Positions 1-10,100 of a DNA stretch of 64,000 bases are shown one piece after another. Location of the stretch: the NCBI GenBank assembly GCA_049325275.1, contig JBMOLU010000074.1:102165-166164 (forward strand), written 5' to 3'. The translations under genes and the position numbers were made by a program. This DNA comes from CAIQJJ01 sp049325275. Its GTDB lineage: Bacteria > Chloroflexota > Anaerolineae > Anaerolineales > UBA4823. Position 1 is the first letter of the stretch. The number at the start of each line of letters is the position of its first letter. The notes under the pieces are model-generated. The model searched no databases. It was not told where the DNA came from and worked only from the letters and a program-made list of their open reading frames with translations.

Positions 1-2
1 CC

Positions 3-944
3 GTTTACCTGATCGTTTACTGCACACATTTTGTCTTTCAGCGGTTGCTCGAGGTGGCCGTCCAGATTCAGGACTTACAGCAGGCCGGGGCCAGCAGCGA
101 ACGCATCCGTGCACTGCTGGTCACCGAGAGCAAGCTCGCCGGCAGCCCCAACCCGGCACCGCTTCCGGCCGGGCCGCTCGCCGTGACTTTCGACCGGGTC
201 ACGTTCGGCTACAACGAGTCCGAAGCGGTTTTGCGCGACGTGTCGTTTCACCTGCCCGCCGGCCAGACCCTGGGGCTGTTGGGGCGCACCGGCAGCGGCA
301 AAACGACCCTGACGCGGCTCGTCTTCCGCCTGTACGACCCGCTTCAAGGCGCAATCTGCCTGGCGGCCAGCGAAAACGGCGCTACGCCGGGGCCGGGCTG
401 GGACATCCGCCGGGTAGCCCCGGCGCAGCTCTGCGAACGGGTCGGGATGGTGACGCAAAACGTCCAGTTGTTCGACGCCTCGGTCCGCGACAACGTCACC
501 TTCTTCGATGCCGGCATTCCCGATGAAAAAATTCTGCAAGCCATCGACGGCCTGGGGCTTTCGGCCTGGTACCGGGCGCTGCCCCACGGCCTGGACAGCC
601 GCATCGATTCATCCGGCAAGAACCTTTCCGCCGGTGAGGCGCAGTTGCTGGCATTCACGCGCATTTTTCTCAAGGACCCCGGCGTGATCATTCTGGACGA
701 GGCATCTTCCCGCCTGGATGCCGGCAGCGAAAGGCTGATCGAGGCAGCCATCGAAAAGCTGCTCGAAAACCGCACCGGCATCATCATCGCCCACCGCCTG
801 CATACCGTGCAGCGCGCCGACCACATCCTGATCCTCGAAAACGGGAAGGTGCAAGAATTCGGCCGCCGCCGGGACCTGGCGCACGACCCGGCGTCCCGCT
901 TTTCCGGGCTGCTGCAAACCAACCTGGCGGAGGTGCTGGCATGA
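3..944 (+). CDS. ABC exporter half-transporter, ATP-binding part (5' truncated by window edge)
   Basis: The reading frame is open to the left edge, so only the end of the membrane domain and the full nucleotide-binding domain are visible. The NBD has Walker A (GRTGSGKTT), a Q-loop (VTQN), Walker B with the catalytic glutamate (VIILDEASS) and the H-loop (IIIAHR). The signature motif reads LSAGEAQ instead of the canonical LSGGQ. The stop overlaps the start of the next ABC gene (ATGA), which points to a translationally coupled heterodimer. By family it is an inner-membrane type I exporter subunit. Its position at the head of a natural-product cluster suggests export of the product or of a protected precursor. 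The TTG at 45 is internal and is not taken as the start. The substrate is inferred from context only. Confidence 0.9.
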   Translation, partial: VYLIVYCTHFVFQRLLEVAVQIQDLQQAGASSERIRALLVTESKLAGSPNPAPLPAGPLAVTFDRVTFGYNESEAVLRDVSFHLPAGQTLGLLGRTGSGKTTLTRLVFRLYDPLQGAICLAASENGATPGPGWDIRRVAPAQLCERVGMVTQNVQLFDASVRDNVTFFDAGIPDEKILQAIDGLGLSAWYRALPHGLDSRIDSSGKNLSAGEAQLLAFTRIFLKDPGVIILDEASSRLDAGSERLIEAAIEKLLENRTGIIIAHRLHTVQRADHILILENGKVQEFGRRRDLAHDPASRFSGLLQTNLAEVLA

Positions 945-2764
945 GCGCAGGTGGCGAAAAAACGGTGGCCGGTATCGACACCGGGCGGTTCGTTTGGGGC
1001 CTGATGCGCTTTGCGCCCGCGCTTTTTTCGCTGACCACGCTGGTACGCTGCCTGTACTTGCTGACCTACCTGGTGCCCGGGTTGATCGCCCGCGAAGTCT
1101 TCAACCTGCTGGCACCGGGCGCGCCGGCGGGGTGGAATTTGTGGACGCTGGTGGCCCTATTGGCGGGCAGCGGGCTGGCGCAAATCCTGGCGACGTACGT
1201 CCAGGCGCGGCTGGACACGCCCTTCGCCATCCGCATGCACACGCTGCTGCGCAAGAACTTGCTGCGGCAGGTGCTCCAGCAGCCGGGAGCCTGCGCCCTG
1301 CCGGAGACGAGCGGCGAGGCCATCAGCCGCTTCCGTGAAGACGTAGAAATCCCCGCCTACCTCGTGCTGCGCTTCGGCGACATGGCAGCCAACGGTGTGT
1401 ACGCCGCGCTGGCGATGTCGATTTTGCTCAACCTTTCGGCGACCATCACCCTGGCAGCGGTGATCCCGCTGGCGGTCATCCTGGCGGTGGCGCAGGTGGC
1501 CGCCCAACGCGTCGAGGGCTACCGCCGGGCGGCGCGCCAGGCGAGCGGCCAGGTGGCTGGCTTCATCGCCGAGAGCTTCGGGGCGGTGCAGGCTATCAAA
1601 GTGGCCAACGCCAACGAGCGCATCCTCGCCCGTTTCTCCGCGCTCAACGAAACCCGCCGCCGGGCGGCGCTGCAAGACCGCCTGTTCAGCGAGGTGCTGG
1701 AATCGATCTTCCGCCACTCCGTCAACCTGGGGGTGGGTGTCGTCCTGCTCCTGGCGCCGCGCTTTCTGCGAAGCGGCCAGTTGACCATCGGCGACATGGC
1801 CCTGTTCGTCTATTATCTCGACATCGTCACCCGGGCGGTCGGCCAGGCCGGCTCGTTGTGGGCGCACTACAAACAGGCCGGCGTGTCCATCCAGCGCATC
1901 GCCCACCTGCTCCCCAACGCAACGGCCCAAAGCCTGGTGGAACCCGGCCCGCTGTACCTGGACGGGCAGCGGCCGACGGCGCCCGTCCCGCCCAAGACGA
2001 CGTCCGATCGCCTGGAAGAATTGCGCGCCAGCGGTTTGCGTTTCCGCTACCCGGGTTCCGGGCGAGGGATCGATGGCATCGACTTGAAGCTCAGGCGCGG
2101 CGATTTCATCGTCGTCACCGGGCAGGTCGGCGCCGGCAAAAGCACGCTCCTGCGGGTGCTGTTGGGCCTGCTGCCGCGCGACGGCGGTGAAATCTGCTGG
2201 AACGGCCAGGTGGTAAAAGACCCGGCGTCCTTCTTCGTGCCGCCGCGCAGCGCCTACACGGCACAGGTACCGCGCCTGTTCAGCACGAGCCTGCGCGAGA
2301 ATATCCTGCTCGGTCTGCCCGAAGAAACGGTCGACATGGATGAAGCCATCCGGGCTGCCGTGATGGAACAGGACGTGCAGGCGCTGGAAAACGGCCTGGA
2401 TACCCTTGTCGGCTCACGCGGCGTCAAGCTTTCGGGCGGGCAGTGCCAGCGTTCGGCGGCGGCCCGCATGTTTGCCCGCCAGGCGGCGCTGCTCGTCTTC
2501 GACGATCTCTCCAGCGCATTGGACGTGGAAACGGAACAGGCCTTGTGGCAGCGGCTGTTTTCCCAGGACGGCACGGCAGACTGCGCCCCGCCCACCTGCC
2601 TGGTCGTTTCTCACCGCAGGGCCGCCCTGCAGCGCGCCGATCACATCCTCGTCTTGAAAGATGGGCGCATCGCAGCCGAAGGCCGGCTCGAGGAGTTGCT
2701 GGCCAAAAGCGAAGCGATGCGGCTTTTGTGGACGGATCGAGAAGAGACTGTACTGGCGAAATAA
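941..2764 (+). CDS. ABC exporter half-transporter (TMD-NBD), degenerate Walker B
   Basis: A 607-residue half-transporter with an N-terminal membrane domain (about residues 15-310) and a C-terminal NBD (about 360-600). Walker A GQVGAGKST lies at 394-402, the signature is LSGGQ and the H-loop is VVSHR. Walker B reads LLVFDD, so the usual catalytic Glu is Asp522. Its partner upstream has a normal Walker B but a deviating signature (LSAGE). In heterodimeric exporters those two positions face the same composite ATP site, which suggests one degenerate and one hydrolysing site. The start ATG overlaps the preceding stop. The stop is followed 22 bp later by PKS1, so transporter and assembly line are probably co-transcribed. 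The role in product export or resistance is inferred. Confidence 0.92.
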   Translation: MSAGGEKTVAGIDTGRFVWGLMRFAPALFSLTTLVRCLYLLTYLVPGLIAREVFNLLAPGAPAGWNLWTLVALLAGSGLAQILATYVQARLDTPFAIRMHTLLRKNLLRQVLQQPGACALPETSGEAISRFREDVEIPAYLVLRFGDMAANGVYAALAMSILLNLSATITLAAVIPLAVILAVAQVAAQRVEGYRRAARQASGQVAGFIAESFGAVQAIKVANANERILARFSALNETRRRAALQDRLFSEVLESIFRHSVNLGVGVVLLLAPRFLRSGQLTIGDMALFVYYLDIVTRAVGQAGSLWAHYKQAGVSIQRIAHLLPNATAQSLVEPGPLYLDGQRPTAPVPPKTTSDRLEELRASGLRFRYPGSGRGIDGIDLKLRRGDFIVVTGQVGAGKSTLLRVLLGLLPRDGGEICWNGQVVKDPASFFVPPRSAYTAQVPRLFSTSLRENILLGLPEETVDMDEAIRAAVMEQDVQALENGLDTLVGSRGVKLSGGQCQRSAAARMFARQAALLVFDDLSSALDVETEQALWQRLFSQDGTADCAPPTCLVVSHRRAALQRADHILVLKDGRIAAEGRLEELLAKSEAMRLLWTDREETVLAK

Positions 2765-2786
2765 ATTTTGTTAGAGAAGAGACAGC

Positions 2787-5700
2787 ATGGACCAAACCGA
2801 AACATCTTTCGACCACGCGAGCGAGCACATCGCCATTATCGGCATGACGGGGCGTTTTCCCGGCGCCAAGACCCTCGACGAATTCTGGCAGAACCTGCGC
2901 GAGGGCGTCGAATCGATCAAGTTCTTCACCGCGGAAGAACTGGCCGGCGCGCACATCGACCCGGCCCTGCTGCAAAACCCCAGATACGTGGGGGCCGACG
3001 GCATCATCGAAGACATGGACCTCTTCGACGCCGAGTTTTTCAACATCGCCCCGCGGGAAGCCGAGCTGATGGACCCCCAGCACCGTCTCTTTCTGGAGTG
3101 CGCCTGGGAAGTGATGGAGCAGGCCGGCTATGACGCCGAAACTTATCCCGGCCAGATAGCGGTGTACGGCAGCGCCAACCTGAGCTCTTACCTGGTACGC
3201 AATATCCTGTCCAACCCCGAGCTGAGCCAGAGCATCACCAGCTTCCAGACGATGCTCACCAACGACAAAGACTTCATCGCCACGCGCGTTTCCTACAAGA
3301 TGAACCTGAAAGGCCCCAGCATGAGCGTGGCGACGCTGTGCTCGTCTTCGTTTGTCGCCATTCACCTGGGCTGCCAGTCGCTGTTGAACTACCAATGCGA
3401 CATGGCCCTGGCAGGCGCGATTTCACTGCAAGTTTCGCGCAACGAAGCCTTCTTCTATCAGGAAGGCGGCATCGGTGACCCCGACGGGCACTGCCGCGCC
3501 TTCGACGCCAAAGCAAGCGGCACTGTCAGCGGCAGCGGGATCGGCATCGTGGCGCTCAAACGCCTGGAGGACGCCATCCAGGATGGCGATCACATCCTGG
3601 CGGTGATCCGCGGCACGGCGGTCAACAACGATGGCGCCGTCAAATACAGCTACACCGCCCCCAGCATCGACGGCCAGGCCGATGTCATCGCCGAAGCGAT
3701 CTCGCTGGCGGAGGTCGACCCCGAGACGATCACGTACGTCGAGACTCACGGCACGGGCACGCAGCTGGGCGATCCCATCGAAATGGCCGCCCTGACCAGG
3801 GCCTTCCGCGGCAGCGGCGCCCAACGCAACCAGTACTGCGCCATCGGCTCGGTCAAGACCAATATCGGCCACCTGGTCAACGCCGGCGGGGTCGCCAGCC
3901 TGATCAAGACCGTCCTGGCGATGCAGCACGGGCAAATTCCGCCCAGCCTGAACTTCGAGACCCCCAACCCCGAGATCGATTTCGCCAACAGCCCGTTTTA
4001 CGTCAACACACGCTTGAGCGACTGGGAGCGCAATGGGACGCCCCGCCGGGCGGGCGTCAGTTCGTTTGGCATCGGCGGTACCAATGTCCACATCCTCGTC
4101 GAGGAGGCGCCCGAGGCGCAGCCATCGGGGGCGGCGCGCCCCTGGCAGCTGCTGCCCCTCTCGGCCAAGACGGCCAGTGCCCTCGAAACGCAAAGCGACA
4201 ACCTTCTGGCTTATTTCAAAGCCCACCCGGACGCCAACCTGGCCGACGTGGCTTACACCCTCCAGGTCGGGCGCAAGGCACTGGGGCACCGGCGCATGTT
4301 GTGCTGCCGGGATGTGCCCGAAGCCGTCGGGCTGCTCGAAGCACGCCATGCCGCCGAAATCCCGACCCGCTTTCAGGAGACCCGCGAGCGCCCGGTCGTC
4401 TTCCTCTTTACCGGCGAAAGCGCGCCCCAGGCGCAAGACCTGGCCGCAGCCTGCCGGGACGAGCCAGCCTTCCGCCAGGCCGTCGATGCCTGCGCCGCCA
4501 TCCTCACGCCCTGGCTGAACGTCGACGTGCGCTCGCTGCTTTTCCGGGCCGCCTCGCACGATTTCCAGGACGAACGGATACACGCAGCCTGCGCCTTCGT
4601 GCAGGAATACGCCCTGGCGCAGCTTTGGTTGGCTTGGGGCGTCAGGCCCCAGGCCATACTGGGCAGCGGGACCGGCGAGTACGCCGCCGCCTGCCTGGCG
4701 GGCGTCTTCCCGCTGGAAAGCGCCCTGGCGATGGCCATAGGAACCCACGTGACGGCGGAGGCGCTGCACGCGCCGGAAATTGCGCTCATCTCCACACAAA
4801 GCGGCGATTGGTTGACCGCCGAAGAAGCCACCGCGCCCGCTTACTGGCAGCGGCAAGTGCGCCTGCCCCTCGCCGAAACCGCCCCACGGCTGTTGAAGGA
4901 GCCTGAACAGGTCTTGCTCGTCCTGGGCGCCGACTCACCCGCCTGCCGGCTGTTGGAAGCGCACCCCGGCCGGCAGGAGCAGCAGGAAATCGTGGTGAGC
5001 CTTGGCGGCGCAGCGCTGCACCCGCTCGCCGCCGCCATGCGCCAGCTCTGGCTCGGCGGGGTACGCGTGGACTGGTACGGCTTCCACGCCGGCGAACGGC
5101 GCCGCCGCCTGCCCCTGCCGACCTACCCGTTCGAACGCCAACGCTACTGGATCGAACCCGGCAAAGGCGGCGGGCAGCCGGGCAACCAGGTAGGCGCGCC
5201 GATCCAGCCCGCAGCCAGAAATCCGCATATCGACGAATGGTTTTACGCGCCCGGCTGGAAAAGCACACCACCGCTCGCCACGGCAGATTTCACCGGCCGG
5301 GAGAGTGGCTGCTGGCTGCTTTTGCTGGGCGAACACGGCCTGGGTGCGGCCCTGGCCGAACGCCTGCGCCGCGCCGGGCAGGTGGTGATCACCGCTGTGC
5401 CCGGCAGCGCATTCGGTAACGAAGAAGATGCCTACACCCTGAATATCCACCGGCGCGCCGATTACGATAACCTGCTGGCAGGCTTACGGGCAGCGGATAA
5501 AGTGCCGCAGCACGTCGTCCACCTGTGGGGGCTGGCGGAAACGATGACCTTCGAGCAGGCCCAGGACAGCGGCTTCTACAGCCTGCTGTTCCTGGCACAG
5601 GCGCTGGCCGGGCCACAAGGGCCTGCCGGGCCGGTCCAACTCAGCGTAATCGCCAACTACAGCCAAAAAGTGGAAAGCGCCGACGCGATCCTTCCCGAGC

Positions 5701-7127
5701 GCACGACCAGCCTGGGCCTGTGCAAGGTTATCCCGCAAGAAAACGGCCAGGTACGCTGCCGCCACATCGATATTGCGCTGCCGGCTGCATCCAGCGGCTT
5801 GAACGGGTTAGCCGAGCAAATCCTGGCAGAAATCAGCGCACGCCAAGCCGTACCGAACGTGGCCTACCGCGGGCAGCAGCGCTGGCTGCCAACTCACGAA
5901 GCGATCCGCCTGGAAACCCCTCAAAACGAACGGCGTCTCCTGCGTGCGAACGGCGTTTACCTGTTCAGCGGTGGCTTGAGCGACATCAGCCTGGCGCTGG
6001 CGCAGGCGTTGGCCGGGCACAATCAACCGCGCCTGGCAATCCTCGAAAGCGAAGCCTTTCCGCCGCGTGCGCAGTGGGAACAATGGCTGCGCCTGCACGG
6101 CCCGGAAGACAATATCAGTCGCAAGATCGGCAACATCCGCACCCTGGAAAATGCCGGCGCAGAAGTGCTCGTGCTGCACGCCAACCTGGCCGATGACGAG
6201 CAGATGCGGCAGGCCATTGCACAAATAAGCGAACGCTTTGGTGCTATCCATGGGTTGGTACATGCCGTTGGAGATGCCGGCATCAACACCTTCCAAACCA
6301 TCCTGGACACGGAAACTGAACAGGGTATCCGGCTCTTCGAGGCCCGTCTGCGGGTGTTGTTCACACTGGAAAGAGAATTGGCCGGGCAGTCGCTCGATTT
6401 CTGCCTGTTGGTCTCCTCGCTGGCGTCCGTGCTGGGAGGCGTCGGGCAGGCTGCCTACGCCGCGGCGAATATTTTCCTGGACGCGTTTGCCGCCCGCTGC
6501 GGCGCGCCGTGGTTGAGCATCAACTGGGATGCCTGGCAGTTCGAAGCCGATCAGCAGCGCATCGCCGCCCTGACCCCACGGCTTGCCCAATTTGCCATCC
6601 AGGTGCCGGAAGGGTGGCAGGCTTTCGAGCGCATCCTGGCGGCTTACCCGGGAGACCGGATCATCGTCTCCACCGGCGACCTGCCTGCCCGTTTGCAGCA
6701 CTGGCTGTCCGGCGATGCGGCCACGGACGTAGAACAGTCAGCGCAAAAGCCGCGCCACCCGCGCCCGAAACTCTCCACCCCATACGCCCCGCCAGCGACG
6801 GACTACGAAAAAATCCTGGCCGATACCTGGCAGGCGACGCTGGGCATCGACAAAATCGGCATCGACGACAACTTCTTCGACCTGGGCGGCGATTCACTGA
6901 TCGCCGTCAAGACCATCACGCAACTGGAAAAAGCGCTCCAAAAGAAAGTGCCCGCCGCCAATCTGTACCAGACGCCCAGCATCCGCGCCCTGGCGGCGCT
7001 GCTCTCGCAGGACGAAGACGAATCGAACCGCCAACGAGCGGCGCAGTTGGACGAGCGCCGCGAAACGCTCAGCCGGCGTAACGAGCTTCTACACCGCAAG
7101 CGCCAGAAGCAAGGAGATTCGGCATGA
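2787..7127 (+). CDS. PKS1: KS-AT(degenerate)-KR(degenerate)-ACP
   Basis: A type I modular polyketide synthase of 1446 residues. KS covers about 14-435 with an intact Cys185 (LCSSS), His321 (ETHGTG) and His362 (NIGHL). The AT-like region (about 530-780) is short, and where GHSxG should be it reads G-S-G-T-G (626-630), so both the nucleophilic Ser and the adjacent His are gone. The KR (about 1055-1245) keeps Ser and Tyr-x-x-x-Asn, but its NADPH motif GGxGxxG reads GGLSDIS (1062-1068). The ACP (about 1340-1415) has the pantetheine Ser1370 (GGDSL). The module can probably condense, but it must be loaded by another AT and should not reduce. No loading domain is present, so the starter unit is unknown. 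It follows the ABC gene by 22 bp and overlaps PKS2 (ATGA). AAGGAG precedes the next start. Confidence 0.93.
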   Translation: MDQTETSFDHASEHIAIIGMTGRFPGAKTLDEFWQNLREGVESIKFFTAEELAGAHIDPALLQNPRYVGADGIIEDMDLFDAEFFNIAPREAELMDPQHRLFLECAWEVMEQAGYDAETYPGQIAVYGSANLSSYLVRNILSNPELSQSITSFQTMLTNDKDFIATRVSYKMNLKGPSMSVATLCSSSFVAIHLGCQSLLNYQCDMALAGAISLQVSRNEAFFYQEGGIGDPDGHCRAFDAKASGTVSGSGIGIVALKRLEDAIQDGDHILAVIRGTAVNNDGAVKYSYTAPSIDGQADVIAEAISLAEVDPETITYVETHGTGTQLGDPIEMAALTRAFRGSGAQRNQYCAIGSVKTNIGHLVNAGGVASLIKTVLAMQHGQIPPSLNFETPNPEIDFANSPFYVNTRLSDWERNGTPRRAGVSSFGIGGTNVHILVEEAPEAQPSGAARPWQLLPLSAKTASALETQSDNLLAYFKAHPDANLADVAYTLQVGRKALGHRRMLCCRDVPEAVGLLEARHAAEIPTRFQETRERPVVFLFTGESAPQAQDLAAACRDEPAFRQAVDACAAILTPWLNVDVRSLLFRAASHDFQDERIHAACAFVQEYALAQLWLAWGVRPQAILGSGTGEYAAACLAGVFPLESALAMAIGTHVTAEALHAPEIALISTQSGDWLTAEEATAPAYWQRQVRLPLAETAPRLLKEPEQVLLVLGADSPACRLLEAHPGRQEQQEIVVSLGGAALHPLAAAMRQLWLGGVRVDWYGFHAGERRRRLPLPTYPFERQRYWIEPGKGGGQPGNQVGAPIQPAARNPHIDEWFYAPGWKSTPPLATADFTGRESGCWLLLLGEHGLGAALAERLRRAGQVVITAVPGSAFGNEEDAYTLNIHRRADYDNLLAGLRAADKVPQHVVHLWGLAETMTFEQAQDSGFYSLLFLAQALAGPQGPAGPVQLSVIANYSQKVESADAILPERTTSLGLCKVIPQENGQVRCRHIDIALPAASSGLNGLAEQILAEISARQAVPNVAYRGQQRWLPTHEAIRLETPQNERRLLRANGVYLFSGGLSDISLALAQALAGHNQPRLAILESEAFPPRAQWEQWLRLHGPEDNISRKIGNIRTLENAGAEVLVLHANLADDEQMRQAIAQISERFGAIHGLVHAVGDAGINTFQTILDTETEQGIRLFEARLRVLFTLERELAGQSLDFCLLVSSLASVLGGVGQAAYAAANIFLDAFAARCGAPWLSINWDAWQFEADQQRIAALTPRLAQFAIQVPEGWQAFERILAAYPGDRIIVSTGDLPARLQHWLSGDAATDVEQSAQKPRHPRPKLSTPYAPPATDYEKILADTWQATLGIDKIGIDDNFFDLGGDSLIAVKTITQLEKALQKKVPAANLYQTPSIRALAALLSQDEDESNRQRAAQLDERRETLSRRNELLHRKRQKQGDSA

Positions 7128-10100
7128 GCCGCATGCAAGAAGTTTTGGACCAGTTCGAGGGCAGCTTGAGCATCGCCATCATCGGCATGGCAGCGCGTTT
7201 TCCGGGAGCAGAAAACGTTGGCGAGTTCTGGCAGAAGCTGTGCGTCGGTGAAGAGATGATCCACTTCTTCACCGATGATGAGTTGATTGCCGCCGGCGTA
7301 CCTCGAGCCGAGTTGGACGATCGCAACTACATCAAGGCCGCCCCGATCCTGAAAGATATCGAGCACTTCGACGCCCGCTTCTTCGATTACACCCCCGCAG
7401 AAGCCAATTTTATGGATCCCCAGCAGCGCCTGCTGCTGGAGTGCGCCTGGCAGACGCTGGAGGATGCCGGGTACGCCGGTGAACGCGCTTCCGATGCGAT
7501 TGGCGTTTACGCCGGGATCAAAATGAACACGTACGTGGGGAACTTCTTCGCCCACCCCGAACAATTTGGCCCCGAAAGCCACATGCAAGTCCTGATGGGC
7601 AACGCTGATTTTTCGCTCAGCACGCGTATTTCCTACAAGCTCAATCTCAAAGGCCCCAGCTACATGCTGCAAACGGCCTGCTCGACCTCGCTGGCTGCCG
7701 TGCACCTCGCCTGCCAGGCGCTGCTGCTGGACGAATGCCGCATGGCACTGGCCGGGGCAGTTGCCGTAGAAGTTCCACACCAGGTCGGCTATGTCTATCA
7801 GTACGGCGGGCCGGCATCACCCGATGGGCACTGTCGCCCCTTCGATGCCGAGGCGCAGGGCACCGTCTTCGGCAGCGGCGTAGCAATGGTCATGCTGAAA
7901 CGCCTGGAAGATGCCCTGGCCGATGGCGATCACATCTACGCGGTGATCCGCGGTTCGGCAGTCAACAATGACGGGGCCATCAAGGCCTCCTTCACGGCCC
8001 CAAGCGTCGAGGGCCAAACCGAAGTCATTTTGAATGCGCTGGCCTGCGCCAATGCCAGCGCAGAAAGCATTTCCTACGTCGAAGCGCACGGTACAGCAAC
8101 ACCATTGGGCGATCCGGTCGAAATTGCTGCCATCACCAACGCCTTCCGCGCCGACACAAAGCGCAAGGGCTTCTGCCGCATCGGCTCGGTCAAAGGCAAT
8201 GTAGGTCACCTGGACGCGGTAGCCGGCATGGCCGGGCTGATCAAAACCGTCCTGGCGCTGCAAAACAAGCAAATTCCCGCCAGCCTGAACTTCACGAAGC
8301 CGAACCCGCAGATCGATTTCGCCAACAGCCCGTTTATCGTCAATACCGAACTGATCGCCTGGGAAAGCGGCGCTTTCCCACGCCGGGCAGGGGTCAGTTC
8401 CTTCGGCTTCGGCGGCACAAACACCCACGTCGTGCTAGAAGAAGCCCCCGCCACGACGGCGAGCGAGAGCGGTCGCGCCTGGCAGTTGCTGGCTTTATCG
8501 GCCAAAACGGCCGGCGCGCTGGATGCGGCCGCGGCGCAGATGGCTGCTCATCTGGCCGCTCATCCCGAAACCAACCTGTCTGACGCCGCCTACACCTTGC
8601 AGACGGGCCGGCGCGCCTTCCAGCACCGCCGGGCAGCCATCTGCCGTGATACGTCAGACGCCGCACAACTGCTGGCCCGCCCCAACGATCCGCGCCTGCT
8701 GAGTGGCGTGCAGGAGAACGGTGACCGGCCACTCGCCTTCATGTTCCCCGGGCAAGGTGCGCAGTACGTTCACATGGGGCGCGATCTGTACCAGGCTGAG
8801 CCGGTCTTTCGCCAATGGGTCGACCACTGCGCGCAGTGCCTGCTTCCCCACCTGGGATTCGACCTGCGCAGCGTGCTCTACCCCGACGCCGCCGGGGAAG
8901 AAGCTGCCACCAAAAAGCTCGGCCAGACGGCCGTGACTCAACCGGCGCTGTTCATGATCGAATACGCCCTGGCCCGGCTCTGGCAATCGTGGGGCCTGCA
9001 ACCGCAGGCCCTGGTCGGGCATAGCATCGGCGAATATGTAGCCGCTTGCCTGGCAGGGGTCTTTTCACTTGAAGATGCCCTCGGGCTGGTCGCCACGCGT
9101 GGCCACCTGATGCAGCAGCTTCCGGCAGGGTCGATGCTCAGCGTGGCCCTGCCCGAGCGCGATGTCATGCCGCTTTTGAAAGGCATGCCGCTCTCCCTGG
9201 CGGCCAACAACGCACCGGCGTTGTGCGTCATTTCGGGGCCGAACGAGGCCGTGGCGCTGCTGCATGCCCAACTCACGGCAAAGAGTATCCAGTGCCGCCT
9301 CCTGCACACCTCGCACGCCTTCCATTCCGGTATGATGGCGCCTATCGTCGAAACGTTCACGGAAGCCTTTAAGGGCATTCGCCTGCATGCGCCACAAATT
9401 CCCTATCTCTCCAACCTCAGCGGTGCATGGATCGAACCCGAAGAAGCCACCCGGCCGCGATATTGGGCAGAACACCTCGTGCGGGCCGTGCGCTTTTGCG
9501 AAAGCGTTGCTACGCTGCTTCAGGATTCCAACCGGATTTTGCTGGAGGTCGGGCCGGGCCAGGCGCTCAGTGCGCTCGCCCGGCAGCAGTTGGAAGACAG
9601 GCCCGAAGTAGCCGTGCTGTCTTCGATGCGCCACCCGCAGCACGCCCAACCGGATGACGCCTACCTGCTCGGCACCCTGGGAAAGCTCTGGCTGCTCGGG
9701 CAGCGCGTGGACTGGCACGGCTTCCACGCCCAGGAACGTCGCCAGCGCATTCCCCTGCCGACCTACCCGTTCGAGCGCAAGCGCTACTGGGTCAACACGT
9801 CGTCCACGACAACGGCGCCTGCTGCACCCGGCAAAAAAAACGACATCCATGAATGGTTTTACCTTCCAAGCTGGAGGCAAACCATGCTTCCAGACGCCTG
9901 GGATGCAGCCAGCGCAGCCGAAAACCGCGCCAGTTGGCTCGTGTTTAGTGATGCTGGCCGGTTGAGCGCGCAAATCATCCAGCAGCTCCAGGATGCGGGG
10001 CAGCAGGTAACCTGCGTGCTGGCGGGAACGGAATTTGCCAGGCAAGACGGCAGCACCTATACCCTCCGCCCGCAACAGCGTGAAGACTACGAAATGCTCC

